Origin: Sulfuricurvum sp.
GTDB lineage: Bacteria; Campylobacterota; Campylobacteria; Campylobacterales; Sulfurimonadaceae
DNA length: 64,000 bases
Reading direction: 5' to 3'
NCBI RefSeq assembly: GCF_028713855.1
Contig: NZ_JAQTNN010000008.1
Span: 1-64,000 of the forward strand
The notes under the pieces were generated by a model. The model was given only the letters and a program-made list of their open reading frames with translations. It ran no database searches and was not told the DNA's origin. Positions 8,933-17,815 of the stretch are shown here, piece after piece; the first letter of the stretch is position 1; each line of letters opens with the position of its first letter. Made by a program: the position numbers and the translations under genes.

Positions 8933-11020
8933 ATGTATTACCACACTCCCGACACATCACGCTACATCAGCCTTATTCGACGATTTCGAGTACTTATCCT
9001 AACGCTGTTTCTTCTCATTTCATCGTTTGCACTTAATCTTCTCAAACCCGAGTTAATCTCCTCAGATACGGTATTTTGGCTCAGTGAATCCAAACAACTT
9101 CAAAAAAATCAGGAGCAATTGTATTCTGCAACCTACGTAGGACGCCTAAGCATAGATATTCCCCTCTTTAATGATGCTTCAAAAAACACCCTGCAAGCCC
9201 TCCAAACGGAACTTGAGCATAAAAAGGGAATTGAGCAAGTAGAATCTCTTTTTTCATCGTATATGATTTTCAACGATCAAACTTCTGAAGAATCTGCTTT
9301 GGTCAAGGCCTTACCGATCACGCAAATGTCTTCGAACAAAATCATTACTTTTGTCAAAACTCTTCCTGAGCCTTACCGCCGGTTTGTGAGTAATGATTTC
9401 CACCGATTCCATTTTATTATTCATTCCAAAACGCCTATCCAACTCGATCAATTGAGCATTCCCTTTGAGTACGAATACTCCGAACCGCTTGTTGAAGCCA
9501 AATTATCTCATTATCTCTGGTATATAGGGATTATTTTATTGGTTGTGATGGCAATGTCGCAAATTGTTTTCAAAAACATCATTGCTGCATTCGGAGCAAT
9601 CAGTGTCACTATCATCACCCTGATTTGGACTTTCTCATTAATCTATCTCTTAACCGGTAATAAGCAAATTCATATTGCCATGAGCCTCATGGTAGTAAGC
9701 ATTGCTATCGGGCACTACCTCTATTTTTACTATCGCTGGCATGTTTCACAGTTTAAAAGTGATCCAAATCGAGCCCTCGAAAAAAGTATCAATCGAAATC
9801 TTCACCCGGCTGTTTGGACATTACCGGTTCTTCTCATCAGTTTAGGATCACTCCTTTTTGCCAACTCTCAGATTGTTACAATGATGAGCCTGAGTTTAAT
9901 GATTTCCTCGATCGTAGCGTATGTCGTCAGTATCGTATTTTTACCTGCACTCCTCAGTTATTTTTCGGTTTCGCATCCCAGAATTTCTCTTGCCCGGGTA
10001 TGCTATTGGTTTGCCAATCAAGAAGTTCACTACAATCCCAAACTGCTCCAAAAGTTCATGCTTCTCACGCTGCTGATCCTCATCTTCGTCGGGATTCGTC
10101 TATACATTTCCCCTAACCTTTTTGAGCGGGATGTTGCTGATGAAACGATGACCCTTAAAGTACCGTTTAAAGAGATCGATTTGGGAATGCTCCAAAAAAT
10201 AGAGACATTTGAAAAAGATCTGCGCAGCAATACGTACGGGGTTGTCAAAGTCGATTCGGTTATCACAGTTCTTAGGCAGCTTGATCTGGCGAATACTCCG
10301 AAAAACCCGTTGGATGAGCAGCGCCTGTTACAAGCATTATTTTTTCTCGAACTGTATGATCTTGAAAAATCCTATATGGATCAAGACTCCCTCAACATCA
10401 CCATCACGTTAAAAAATGCAGATCACTCTGCCGTCATACGCTTTTTGGAATCGTACAAAGCGTTACCGATTTACTTGACCGATACAGACAGCCTTTCCCA
10501 AAGCTCAAAAATGGAAAAAATGGTCCTGTTCGTTTCATCGTTAATCTCAGCACTGCTAATCATTGCTCTGGTAATGGGAATTATTTTTCGCTCTGTCGCA
10601 ATCGGATGGGTCGGCTTTGCAGCCAATGCCATCCCTATTATTTGGTTCGTATTATTTATGATTCTATTTAAATTTGAGTTAACGATTGAAGCATTGATTG
10701 CCATGACTATATCGGTGGGATTAACCTCCGATACGATTATCCATTTCGGATACAAATATTTCAGAAGCCGTTATTTCGGACGTACCCGAAAACATGCTTT
10801 GGAAATTATGTTTTTCTATGCCGCTGTTCCCGCAATCATCAGTGCTACCGTCTTAATGATCGTATTTTCATTGTTGACCTTCACCCAGCTCCAATCTCTG
10901 CAGCTTATCGGTGCTTACGGAGCCGTTTTGATGTTCATTTCACTACTAAGTGATCTGTTTATTTTGCCTGTTTTGCTGTTGTCGGTGGACAAAGAGGAGA
11001 AAAAAGCAACCGCTCGTTAG
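8933..11020 (+). CDS. RND-superfamily (MMPL-type) exporter
   Basis: A 695-residue membrane protein with the two-fold RND plan. TM1 is at about 20-38, followed by a periplasmic domain, a block of five membrane segments (about 190-345), a second single TM after residue 370, a second periplasmic domain and a last block of about five segments (530-680). The segment TISVGLTSDTIIHFGYKY is the RND TM4/TM10-like conserved region with an acidic residue (D) usable for proton coupling. At 695 residues it is in the MMPL/predicted-exporter size class, not the roughly 1,000-residue AcrB class. Substrate is unknown; lipids or hydrophobic compounds are usual for this class. It follows the thioredoxin-like gene by 2 bp. 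Confidence 0.82.
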   Translation: MYYHTPDTSRYISLIRRFRVLILTLFLLISSFALNLLKPELISSDTVFWLSESKQLQKNQEQLYSATYVGRLSIDIPLFNDASKNTLQALQTELEHKKGIEQVESLFSSYMIFNDQTSEESALVKALPITQMSSNKIITFVKTLPEPYRRFVSNDFHRFHFIIHSKTPIQLDQLSIPFEYEYSEPLVEAKLSHYLWYIGIILLVVMAMSQIVFKNIIAAFGAISVTIITLIWTFSLIYLLTGNKQIHIAMSLMVVSIAIGHYLYFYYRWHVSQFKSDPNRALEKSINRNLHPAVWTLPVLLISLGSLLFANSQIVTMMSLSLMISSIVAYVVSIVFLPALLSYFSVSHPRISLARVCYWFANQEVHYNPKLLQKFMLLTLLILIFVGIRLYISPNLFERDVADETMTLKVPFKEIDLGMLQKIETFEKDLRSNTYGVVKVDSVITVLRQLDLANTPKNPLDEQRLLQALFFLELYDLEKSYMDQDSLNITITLKNADHSAVIRFLESYKALPIYLTDTDSLSQSSKMEKMVLFVSSLISALLIIALVMGIIFRSVAIGWVGFAANAIPIIWFVLFMILFKFELTIEALIAMTISVGLTSDTIIHFGYKYFRSRYFGRTRKHALEIMFFYAAVPAIISATVLMIVFSLLTFTQLQSLQLIGAYGAVLMFISLLSDLFILPVLLLSVDKEEKKATAR

Positions 11021-11061
11021 GGTAAATTTGGATATGATGAGGATAAAGAAAAGGATATTTT

Positions 11062-11520
11062 ATGACAACCGAACAATCATTGAGTGAATTACTACGTGAG
11101 TGTGCCGATTCCGTCGGAGGCAAAAACTTTTTCCTCACTCTCGCTGAGACGATCCGTACAACCCGTGAGGGGATTATCGTCGGAGAAAAAAAACAAATCA
11201 ACTACTCCAACGGCGTGATGACATGGAATAAAACGCTTCATGCCGATAACTGGAGACTCCTCATCGAATCGGCAAAAGTACGCACTAAAGACGGCAATAT
11301 CCTTCTTCCGGCAGAAGACAAACGTCATAAAAACATCCTCAATATGATTCGTACTCTCAAACCGCTTAGCTTTACCGTCACACCGGCCAATGCGGCCGAT
11401 GGAGAAGGATTCACGTTTAATGCGTTGGAAGTAGTCGATGAGAAAACGACACGCGTATCACCTCTGTTTAAAGCACTGTTTGTAATGCCGATCGATGTAT
11501 TAAAAAAGAATATGGGGTAA
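11062..11520 (+). CDS. Conserved-looking protein of unknown function
   Basis: A 152-residue soluble, mixed alpha/beta protein that I do not recognise. It has no signal peptide, membrane segment or cysteine. It is preceded by a good Shine-Dalgarno sequence (AAAGGATATTTT then ATG) and lies 41 bp after the RND exporter gene on the same strand, so it may be co-transcribed. Features include a basic LPAEDKRHKN stretch near residue 78 and a hydrophobic C terminus. Codon use resembles its neighbours. It is very likely a real gene because of its ribosome binding site and full use of the gap. Confidence 0.65.
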   Translation: MTTEQSLSELLRECADSVGGKNFFLTLAETIRTTREGIIVGEKKQINYSNGVMTWNKTLHADNWRLLIESAKVRTKDGNILLPAEDKRHKNILNMIRTLKPLSFTVTPANAADGEGFTFNALEVVDEKTTRVSPLFKALFVMPIDVLKKNMG

Positions 11521-11643
11521 TTGAGGCTATTTCCCTAGTATACAAATTTTATAAAACTTAATTTCTACGTTAAAACGCGCAAGCATTAAAAAAAGTTATA
11601 CTCATTTAATTCATTATCTACTATATTGTAACAATAGTTCGAG

Positions 11644-11650
11644 AAGGAGG
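11644..11650 (+). promoter_or_regulatory. Strong Shine-Dalgarno sequence of the cytochrome gene
   Basis: AAGGAGG, a full match to the anti-Shine-Dalgarno consensus, six bases before the ATG at 11657. It fixes the start of the cytochrome gene. The upstream gap 11521-11643 is AT-rich and carries TATACT and TATATT blocks that could serve as a -10 element. Confidence 0.7.
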
Positions 11651-11656
11651 ATTCAA

Positions 11657-12058
11657 ATGAGTAAAAAAGTACTAATCGGCGTTACGGCATTGACTTTGAC
11701 CATGAATGCTTTCGCAATTGAATATAGTTTAAAAGACAATATGCTCAAACTTAACAGTTACATGATACAAATGCAAGCCGCATTTATAGAAGGTGATAAA
11801 GACAAAGCGGTACGAACGGCTAATGCTCTGAATGGAGAGGCTAAAATGCTTTTCGGTGATGAAAAGCTTATGGCGGCTTTGCTTCCAAAAGGGAAAGAAA
11901 ACAAAGTCCGCATCGCAATGATGTCCTCTCGAACAATCGACGATAACGTTATAATAATCAATGCGAGTATGAATACCGCACATTGGGAAACTGCTCAAAA
12001 TGCATATTTAGATATTCAAAAAGCATGTATGCGGTGTCACACCCTAATACGTGACTGA
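11657..12058 (+). CDS. Secreted monohaem c-type cytochrome (cytochrome c'/c556-like)
   Basis: A 133-residue protein with a signal peptide (cleavage near NAFA/IEY) and a single haem c motif CMRCH (C124, C127, H128) close to the C terminus. The helical layout with the haem motif in the last helix is that of the cytochrome c'/c556 four-helix family. Met residues in the first mature helix (YMIQMQ, M36/M39) are candidate sixth ligands, favouring a low-spin electron carrier over a gas-binding cytochrome c'. It stands alone, so partner proteins are unknown. The family call rests on the motif position and length. Confidence 0.78.
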   Translation: MSKKVLIGVTALTLTMNAFAIEYSLKDNMLKLNSYMIQMQAAFIEGDKDKAVRTANALNGEAKMLFGDEKLMAALLPKGKENKVRIAMMSSRTIDDNVIIINASMNTAHWETAQNAYLDIQKACMRCHTLIRD

Positions 12059-12184
12059 CATTAGCAGCCCCCTGTTTTAGCCAATATTTGATCCAAATAG
12101 TATTGTTAACGCTATTTGTGAGGGTTTAATGGGGATAAAGAATGTGATTGCAAAATAAAAGTAGATTGTTTAAAAAGAGAGGAG

Positions 12185-12261
<77 letters not shown>

Positions 12262-12306
12262 ATCACTGAGGGAATTATAAAACAAAATCCCTTAAAAGTT
12301 CATTTA

Positions 12307-12765
12307 TTAGTGTGCAGGCACATAGGCATATCCGGCATTCTGCCATTTGACCAAGCCAACCATAGCCGATTTGATCGGTGTGACGAAAGGGTATAAATCT
12401 TCACTCAAAATCCCTTTTTTATGCATTCCAGACATACAGATATCCAAATGGATATGGTATTTCTTTTCGATCTCTTCGAGCCGTTTATGGATGGCTTCTT
12501 GGTGTTCGACGAGTGATTTATCCATTCCATACTGGGTGTTTTCGAGATTTTGGACAAAAAATTTATAGGCTTCGCCGTGTATGACGACGGCTACTTCGAC
12601 CGTGTCTCCCTGAGCCGTAAAATAATCGATCGTTCCGGGAACCCCGATCAAAAGCTGATTGCTAAACGATTCCATATCACCGGTTTTCAAATCGATCATA
12701 AATTTTTTTGTATCCGCAAAGGCAAACGTAACTGCAAACAGTACGATAAAAAGAGCTAAACGCAT
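12307..12765 (-). CDS. Periplasmic DsrE/DsrF-like protein
   Basis: A protein of 152 residues when started at the ATG at 12765. This start is favoured because it gives a clean signal peptide (MRLALFIVLF to AFA/DTK) and has an AGGA Shine-Dalgarno sequence 8-9 bases upstream; the longer open frame to 13041 would run into the divergent gene. The mature part has a DsrE-like fold: hydrophobic strand EVAVVIHGEAYKFFV, a long helix with VEHQEAIHKRLEEIEKKY, then ICMSGMHKKG with one cysteine at the position often used in DsrE sulfur-carrier proteins, and a C-terminal QNAGYAYV. A periplasmic sulfur-related role is plausible in a sulfur-oxidising lineage, but this is inference. Confidence 0.78.
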   Translation of the reverse strand: MRLALFIVLFAVTFAFADTKKFMIDLKTGDMESFSNQLLIGVPGTIDYFTAQGDTVEVAVVIHGEAYKFFVQNLENTQYGMDKSLVEHQEAIHKRLEEIEKKYHIHLDICMSGMHKKGILSEDLYPFVTPIKSAMVGLVKWQNAGYAYVPAH

Positions 12766-12912
12766 GATGAATGTCCTATAGAAAGAATTAGTGAACGGTA
12801 TCATGGCTAAAGTGTGTAAAAAATGTGTAAAAAAAACATTTCCTATTTTTAAATAAAACAATGCCATAATATATTTGTTTTTCTCTATCAAATTAATGTA
12901 TTGGTTGTTGAC

Positions 12913-14184
12913 ATGAGGATAGAGTCGGTTTCGGACAATAAAACAGAGGGCAATGAATCTGCCCAACTTTTCTTCAGTACCGAAAGTGCCATTGTTGATT
13001 ATTTCACTACAATCAATCATTCCCTTGAATCGTTTACCCAATACGAGAACGCACCGAACAGTATCGATTTTATAAAATTGCGCCGCTTTCTCCTCACAAC
13101 CTATAATAATCTCGTCGACTTGGATCTGGATCTTAAAAATTCAAATGTAGCGGACATTCTGAAAGATTTGATGTCGTTAAGCGATATTTACGATGCATTC
13201 AAACAAAAATCCAAACAGATCAAAAAAGCGTTTTACGACCTTTTTCTCAGTCGAAACGATGAATTTGTACAAGCTCAGAAGAGAGTTGAATCCAATAAAA
13301 GCTCTATAGAGCACCATAATTCCAACATAACGGTTGCAGAGGCTGCAATCGCCAAACTGGAGTATCACATCAAAAAAACGCCTGAGTCATCGGACTACTA
13401 TCTCATAATTCAGCAAAGAATGAAAAAGGCAAAACGGATTATCGTCGACGAAATCCATGCAAAAAGATCACAGGAAGAGGAAAATTTCAAACTTGTCCAG
13501 TTTATTGACATGATTATCACTGAAAATGAAGAGAGCTTTGCCAAGAAATACGCGGTTCAAGCCATTATTTTTGATCAAAAAATTACCGATTTATTAAATA
13601 AAGCCGCCTATGTCTTTGATATTTCATTATGGAAATATTCCCGGGATTCCAAACCGATTAAAATGCATTTTCAAAAATCCTATGTCAAAGGTCAGCTTTC
13701 GAGCTTAACGTACCTCAAATACTATCTGCAATCGCTAAACCATGAAAATTTTTCCGCAGAGCAGCAAGAGTTGGCCGCACTTGTCCCCTATCTTGAAAAC
13801 CTGCACCGCCATAAAGTTCTTTATTTAACGACAGAGATCGACAATGCGATGCGGCTCAAATCGGTTATCACCTCGATTGACAAATACATCGATCTGGAAA
13901 CAACAATGGATTATGATAAAATGGTCGAATCGCTCACGAAAGAAGTACCCCATTACATTTTCATCGATCACCAGATATCAGGTTTGAGCGCATTGATCAA
14001 AATGTTAAAATCACGCGGAATTATCCAAAATACCAATGTCGTTTTAGTCGTTGAAAATGCAAGTGAAAGTTTTATGGAACAAGTCAAAAAAAATCATATT
14101 CGTTATCTCCTCCCAACCAATGTCTCCTCACACGTTTTTGCCCAGACACTTACCCATATTCTCAATGAAGATTCAATCGTATGA
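12913..14184 (+). CDS. Coiled-coil protein with a degenerate receiver-like C-terminal domain
   Basis: A protein of about 423 residues. The ATG at 12913 is preferred, although a TTG at 12901 is in frame; neither has a clear Shine-Dalgarno sequence. Residues 1-90 are helical, and 90-215 are strongly charged with a coiled-coil look. The last 120 residues follow the receiver pattern: strand VLYLTTE, helix, YIFIDHQ with an Asp where the phosphoacceptor sits, strand NVVLVVENAS, then YLLPTN. The N-terminal acidic pair and the conserved Lys are missing, so phosphorylation is doubtful. The gene overlaps the Nudix gene by 4 bp (ATGA), so the two are coupled. I do not recognise the full-length family. 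Confidence 0.7.
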   Translation: MRIESVSDNKTEGNESAQLFFSTESAIVDYFTTINHSLESFTQYENAPNSIDFIKLRRFLLTTYNNLVDLDLDLKNSNVADILKDLMSLSDIYDAFKQKSKQIKKAFYDLFLSRNDEFVQAQKRVESNKSSIEHHNSNITVAEAAIAKLEYHIKKTPESSDYYLIIQQRMKKAKRIIVDEIHAKRSQEEENFKLVQFIDMIITENEESFAKKYAVQAIIFDQKITDLLNKAAYVFDISLWKYSRDSKPIKMHFQKSYVKGQLSSLTYLKYYLQSLNHENFSAEQQELAALVPYLENLHRHKVLYLTTEIDNAMRLKSVITSIDKYIDLETTMDYDKMVESLTKEVPHYIFIDHQISGLSALIKMLKSRGIIQNTNVVLVVENASESFMEQVKKNHIRYLLPTNVSSHVFAQTLTHILNEDSIV

Positions 14185-14753
14185 AAACACAGAGAGTACC
14201 GTTCGGCCAAACAAACCCCGACAAAAAAAATGCCGTGTTTCTAGCCATCTATGTCGACGCGATCTCTCCGTGGAAATATTTTAAAGACGATATGCAGCAT
14301 TTCAAATGTCCGGCAATTATTATGATCGACCGATGGGACGGCCGAATGGGGTTTCCGGGCGGAACGGTCAATGAGGGAGAGACTCTTTTAGAAGCACTGG
14401 TACGAGAGATAAAAGAGGAGATCGGTATCACTATCAAGCCGGATAAAGTCCATCCGATTGCCAGCCATGAGAACAAAATCATCACCCATTTTTATGGGCT
14501 CAAAGTTCTCGAAGTAGAGTTTTTACATATCTATTATCATATCCTGAACAACTTCTCACGCTCCATTTTGTTACACGCATATGAAGAGGGAGATGCTTCG
14601 CATTTTATGTCTGAAATTACCGGAATCAAAATCGTCCCTCTGATCCATCATGAAAACAAAGGGATCAAACGATTTATCGAAAATACGTTTGCCGGAGCGA
14701 CCCGAGAAGACCTCATCGTGTTACTGCGCGAAGTGTTCGGTATGGAAGTTTAA
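14181..14753 (+). CDS. Nudix hydrolase (NUDT16-like)
   Basis: A 190-residue soluble protein with a complete Nudix box at residues 60-82: GGTVNEGET, then REIKEEIGI. The segment just before it, MIDRWDGRMGFPGG, resembles the NUDT16/U8-decapping subgroup more than MutT. Nudix enzymes cleave nucleoside diphosphates linked to another group using Mg2+ bound by the Glu residues of the box. The substrate (capped RNA end, NAD-like or inosine nucleotides in NUDT16) cannot be assigned. Translationally coupled to the preceding receiver-like protein by a 4-bp overlap. Its stop shares bases with the convergent DUF3108 gene. Confidence 0.85.
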   Translation: MKTQRVPFGQTNPDKKNAVFLAIYVDAISPWKYFKDDMQHFKCPAIIMIDRWDGRMGFPGGTVNEGETLLEALVREIKEEIGITIKPDKVHPIASHENKIITHFYGLKVLEVEFLHIYYHILNNFSRSILLHAYEEGDASHFMSEITGIKIVPLIHHENKGIKRFIENTFAGATREDLIVLLREVFGMEV

Positions 14754-15463
14754 CGGACCCTCACCCCTACAACATCCCCAAAGAGGAGAACATCTTCAAG
14801 TACCGCTTTGTCACATAGCCCATCCGAACCCAAATTGATCAGCAGTTCACCGTTTGCACTGCTGAAAATTCGATCATTCAGAACCACTTTTAGGAATTCT
14901 CCATCCTCCCTATCCAGCTCTTTTTTCATCTCTTTCAAAACTTTGCTGTTTGGAAACACCACATCGATACGACCGTCTTTTCCACTGCCTCCGATGGCAT
15001 GTAACACTCGATCTTGGCGTGTTTTCAAATAGGTATCGATATTAAAAAAGAGGGTCAAAATATCTTCGGCCGCATAAAAATCGTATGGTTCTTTATTGCG
15101 TTCATTCCCCTCTATCGTCTCTTTCCATACCACTTTGTTGACGTGGTCAAACGTATAGATTTTGGTCACTTTTTTGGAATTATTTTTACGGACTTTGCTA
15201 TACATATCGGGTAGTAATTTACCGTTTCTCACCGTTCCGCGACTCTCATAAATCTCAATACGATTTCCGGAAAGAACCTTGGCGATTCCTGTCGTTTTGG
15301 CTTCGATGCGGATGGTATAGGTCTGATCATCTTTGATTTCAAACCGTGCATCGGCTACTCCCATCGTCTGAAAAATCCCGAAAGAAACTTCATACGTGGC
15401 ACTCAGGACTTTTGCACTCAAAATTTGTGACAATATTGCCATCAATAAAACGATTTTTTTCAT
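14750..15463 (-). CDS. Secreted DUF3108-family protein
   Basis: A 237-residue protein with a signal peptide ending at ILSAKVLSA. The beta-rich body matches the DUF3108 family: ATYEVSFGIFQTMG at the start, then IRIEAKTTG, a central YDFYAAEDILTLFFN and repeated strands to the end. Members are periplasmic and of unknown function, often near envelope or glycan genes. A Shine-Dalgarno sequence AAAGGATG precedes the ATG. It lies 51 bp downstream of another small secreted protein gene on the same strand, so the two may be one transcript. Confidence 0.8.
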   Translation of the reverse strand: MKKIVLLMAILSQILSAKVLSATYEVSFGIFQTMGVADARFEIKDDQTYTIRIEAKTTGIAKVLSGNRIEIYESRGTVRNGKLLPDMYSKVRKNNSKKVTKIYTFDHVNKVVWKETIEGNERNKEPYDFYAAEDILTLFFNIDTYLKTRQDRVLHAIGGSGKDGRIDVVFPNSKVLKEMKKELDREDGEFLKVVLNDRIFSSANGELLINLGSDGLCDKAVLEDVLLFGDVVGVRVR

Positions 15464-15514
15464 GATGTCATCCTTTTAAGCAAGCGTATTATGAAATCGT
15501 GAAGGATTTGTACA

Positions 15515-15916
15515 TTACATGCTGAGCAATAACGATCCTGCCCCTTTTGAAACAACCCCCAACGGTACTTTAATCCCCTCTTCCATGTGATCGGCAAAGA
15601 TACGGTTAAGCCAAACGCGATTGGTTTGTACTTTTTGGAGAACCAAATACTGCTCTTTATCGACCGTGAGAGTCATGTACGAGCCGATAACCACAGAGAG
15701 TTTTTGACTCTCTCCTTCGGGTAAAAGATTAAAACTAAGCGTTTTTTTCGTCGTATCGACCGTTACGTTTTCAACCTTGCCATATCCGCGTGCACTGAAA
15801 TAAAGCGACACTGCCGATGTAAGTATTTTTGATCGGATCGAATCCATGGTAGAAAGCTCCGCCGAATTGGCAGTGCTAAAGAGTAAAAAACATATCAGTA
15901 CTAAACGCTGAACCAT
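15515..15916 (-). CDS. Small secreted protein of unknown function
   Basis: A 133-residue protein with a signal peptide (LVLICFLLFSTANSAEL) and a beta-rich body with alternating hydrophobic residues. I recognise no family. The body includes TTKKTLSFNLLPEGE, a duplicated-strand look and a Gly/Ser-rich C terminus. A GAGGATGATT Shine-Dalgarno sequence supports the ATG. Its position 34 bp after the aldo/keto reductase gene and 51 bp before the DUF3108 gene suggests a three-gene transcription unit. A shared envelope role with the DUF3108 protein is possible but unproven. Confidence 0.65.
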   Translation of the reverse strand: MVQRLVLICFLLFSTANSAELSTMDSIRSKILTSAVSLYFSARGYGKVENVTVDTTKKTLSFNLLPEGESQKLSVVIGSYMTLTVDKEQYLVLQKVQTNRVWLNRIFADHMEEGIKVPLGVVSKGAGSLLLSM

Positions 15917-15950
15917 AAATCATCCTCATTTTTTGGACGAAATTATAGCT

Positions 15951-16775
15951 CTATACCTCTAAAAGAGAGCTAACAGCGGCTATCTCATCGGGCTCAAGCT
16001 CAAACGTAAATATCTGCAAATCCTCGTCAATATGGTGTTTCGAGGTAGAACCGATAAGGGGGACGATACCTTTATGACAGAGATAGCGATAGAAAATCTG
16101 TGCTTGGGTTTTAGCGTATTTACGTCCTAACCCTAGGATCGTTTGGCTTTCTAAAATATGGGGATTGGCGGTTAGCGACCAAAAACTCTGATACGTAATA
16201 TTCTCTCCATCGCACCATGCACGAAACTCAATGTCATACCCGCTATCAGCGTAAAAACGGTTTTGTACTACGGTTGGTTTTACCTCAGCATTGGCATAAA
16301 CCCGTTTAAGTAACTCCAGATCATAACAGTTACTGATTCCGAGTCGGCGTGTTCCGCCGCAATGGTAAATCTCTTCCATCGCTCTCCACACTTTTTGGAG
16401 ATCTGTATAGGGAAATAAGGGCGAATGAAGTACGAGCGAATCAACGTATTGGGTTCGCAGATTCTGCTTCGATACTTCAAATGACTGAGCAACCTGCATC
16501 TCTAATGGGGAAGCAGGATCATACGGAATACGTAAAGGATCTTGGCCGCTTAAGGGGGTAAATTTGGTTTGTAAAAATAACGATTCTCTCATTATCCCCC
16601 GTTTATTCAATCGCTCCAGCGCCTCGCCCACACCCGCTTCATGATAATGCTTCGGCTGACATGCCGTATCAATTCCCCGAAATCCGCTCATAATAGCCAT
16701 CTCGACCAAATTCGCCGTCTCCTCTTTTTTCCATGCTGTTCCGTATATCAGAGATGGTATTTGAGTATTTGGCAT
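15951..16775 (-). CDS. Aldo/keto reductase
   Basis: A 274-residue NADPH-dependent aldo/keto reductase with the family's catalytic tetrad: D36 (GIDTA), Y44, K71 (LQTKF) and H116 (LVLHSP). The RLGISNC motif sits mid-sequence, and the cofactor end has a PLIGSTSKHHIDED motif. These TIM-barrel enzymes reduce carbonyls to alcohols. The substrate is not predictable. A strong Shine-Dalgarno sequence (AGAAGGATG) precedes the ATG. It is the first gene of a possible unit with two small secreted proteins that have no obvious metabolic link to it. Confidence 0.9.
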   Translation of the reverse strand: MPNTQIPSLIYGTAWKKEETANLVEMAIMSGFRGIDTACQPKHYHEAGVGEALERLNKRGIMRESLFLQTKFTPLSGQDPLRIPYDPASPLEMQVAQSFEVSKQNLRTQYVDSLVLHSPLFPYTDLQKVWRAMEEIYHCGGTRRLGISNCYDLELLKRVYANAEVKPTVVQNRFYADSGYDIEFRAWCDGENITYQSFWSLTANPHILESQTILGLGRKYAKTQAQIFYRYLCHKGIVPLIGSTSKHHIDEDLQIFTFELEPDEIAAVSSLLEV

Positions 16776-16900
16776 CGTATCATCCTTCTATTTATCTCAA
16801 TCGTATGATTATAGCCAACTGAACATTTGTACTGTTCCAGCTTGCTTTTCATTAGCGTTTTATGGGTACACTACCGCTTTATTTCATCGTAGGATTTTTC

Positions 16901-17659
16901 ATGACTCAAATTTTTCTGTTGATCTTTGTCATCACCATCTTTTACTGGGTATACAGAGGGTATTCCCGTAACCAGATCGTGTATTCAAAAAAACAGTTTC
17001 AACATTTCGTACTCACCAAAGAACATCTCGCCAAAAGCGAACTCGGGCTTTTTGTTGCTCTCGTCGCCAAAGTTGCCAAAGCTGACGGACGAATCGATGA
17101 ACTCGAAGCAGAACTCATCAGCAATATGTTCAACGATATCAGCGCCCTTTTTCCTGATCCGGATGCAACTAAAAATCTGCTCAAACAGATTTTCGATATC
17201 GAAAAACAAGTGCCCGACAATCTCGTTCAAGTAGCTCAGGCGCTCTATGGCGTTTTACATAATGATCCTCATAAACGCCAAAAGATGTTGGAATTTCTCG
17301 TCAATCTTTCCTATATCGATGGAGTTTTAAGCAGCTCAGAAGAGGCTATGCTCCATACCATCGCCATCCATTTGCACTTTAGTGCAGAGATGCTATCTTC
17401 CATGCTTCAGCAGTTTGGTTCTTACCATCGCCACAGCGTCAAAGAGAGTTCTATCTCTCAAGCCTATACCCTATTGGGACTTAGCACAGATGCGACGAAC
17501 GATGCGGTCAAAAAAGCATACCGTGCATTGGTACGTGAATACCATCCCGACATCATCAAATCGCAAGGTGCATCGGATGAGTATCTCAAAGAAGCAACCG
17601 AAAAAGTACAAGAGATCAATGCCGCATATGAAATGATTAAAAAATCGCGGGGAATGTAA
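16901..17659 (+). CDS. djlA: DjlA-like membrane-anchored J-domain co-chaperone (TerB + DnaJ)
   Basis: A protein of 252 residues from the ATG at 16901, chosen because AGGA lies 7 bases upstream; an in-frame ATG at 16862 would add 13 residues without a clear site. One N-terminal membrane segment is followed by a TerB-like helical domain (about 45-165: LVAKVAKADGRIDELEAE and a second LSYIDGVLSSSEEAM). A C-terminal J domain (about 185-250) has the HPD motif in REYHPD. This is the architecture of DjlA, which recruits DnaK to the inner membrane. The family usually has about 270 residues, so it is complete. Confidence 0.9.
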   Translation: MTQIFLLIFVITIFYWVYRGYSRNQIVYSKKQFQHFVLTKEHLAKSELGLFVALVAKVAKADGRIDELEAELISNMFNDISALFPDPDATKNLLKQIFDIEKQVPDNLVQVAQALYGVLHNDPHKRQKMLEFLVNLSYIDGVLSSSEEAMLHTIAIHLHFSAEMLSSMLQQFGSYHRHSVKESSISQAYTLLGLSTDATNDAVKKAYRALVREYHPDIIKSQGASDEYLKEATEKVQEINAAYEMIKKSRGM

Positions 17660-17710
17660 GATTCCCCCTTCGAGTGCTATAATATTCCCAATTCATTAAA
17701 GGTGACAGGT

Positions 17711-17815
17711 ATGGATACATTTTCGCTTTTGTTTATTCTCCTGTGTCTGATGTTTATCATCGTTAAACTGGTCAGTCGTAAATCAAAAGAAGATAAAGAA
17801 GAGTGTGATGAGTAA
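17711..17815 (+). CDS. 34-residue single-pass membrane protein
   Basis: A short open frame: ATG at 17711, stop at 17813-17815. The peptide starts MDTFSLLFILLCLMFIIVKL and ends in a highly charged tail (SRKSKEDKEECDE), i.e. one membrane helix with a cytoplasmic charged end. The Shine-Dalgarno sequence AAAGGTG sits upstream at normal spacing. The stop overlaps the first codons of the rhodanese gene, which implies translational coupling. Function unknown. The helix, ribosome binding site and overlap support it as real, but it is too short to classify. Confidence 0.6.
   Translation: MDTFSLLFILLCLMFIIVKLVSRKSKEDKEECDE

Noticed and set aside
12766-13041. N-terminal extension of the DsrE-like open frame
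   Set aside because: The internal ATG at 12765 has a ribosome binding site and signal peptide, while the extension would overlap the divergent coiled-coil protein gene.
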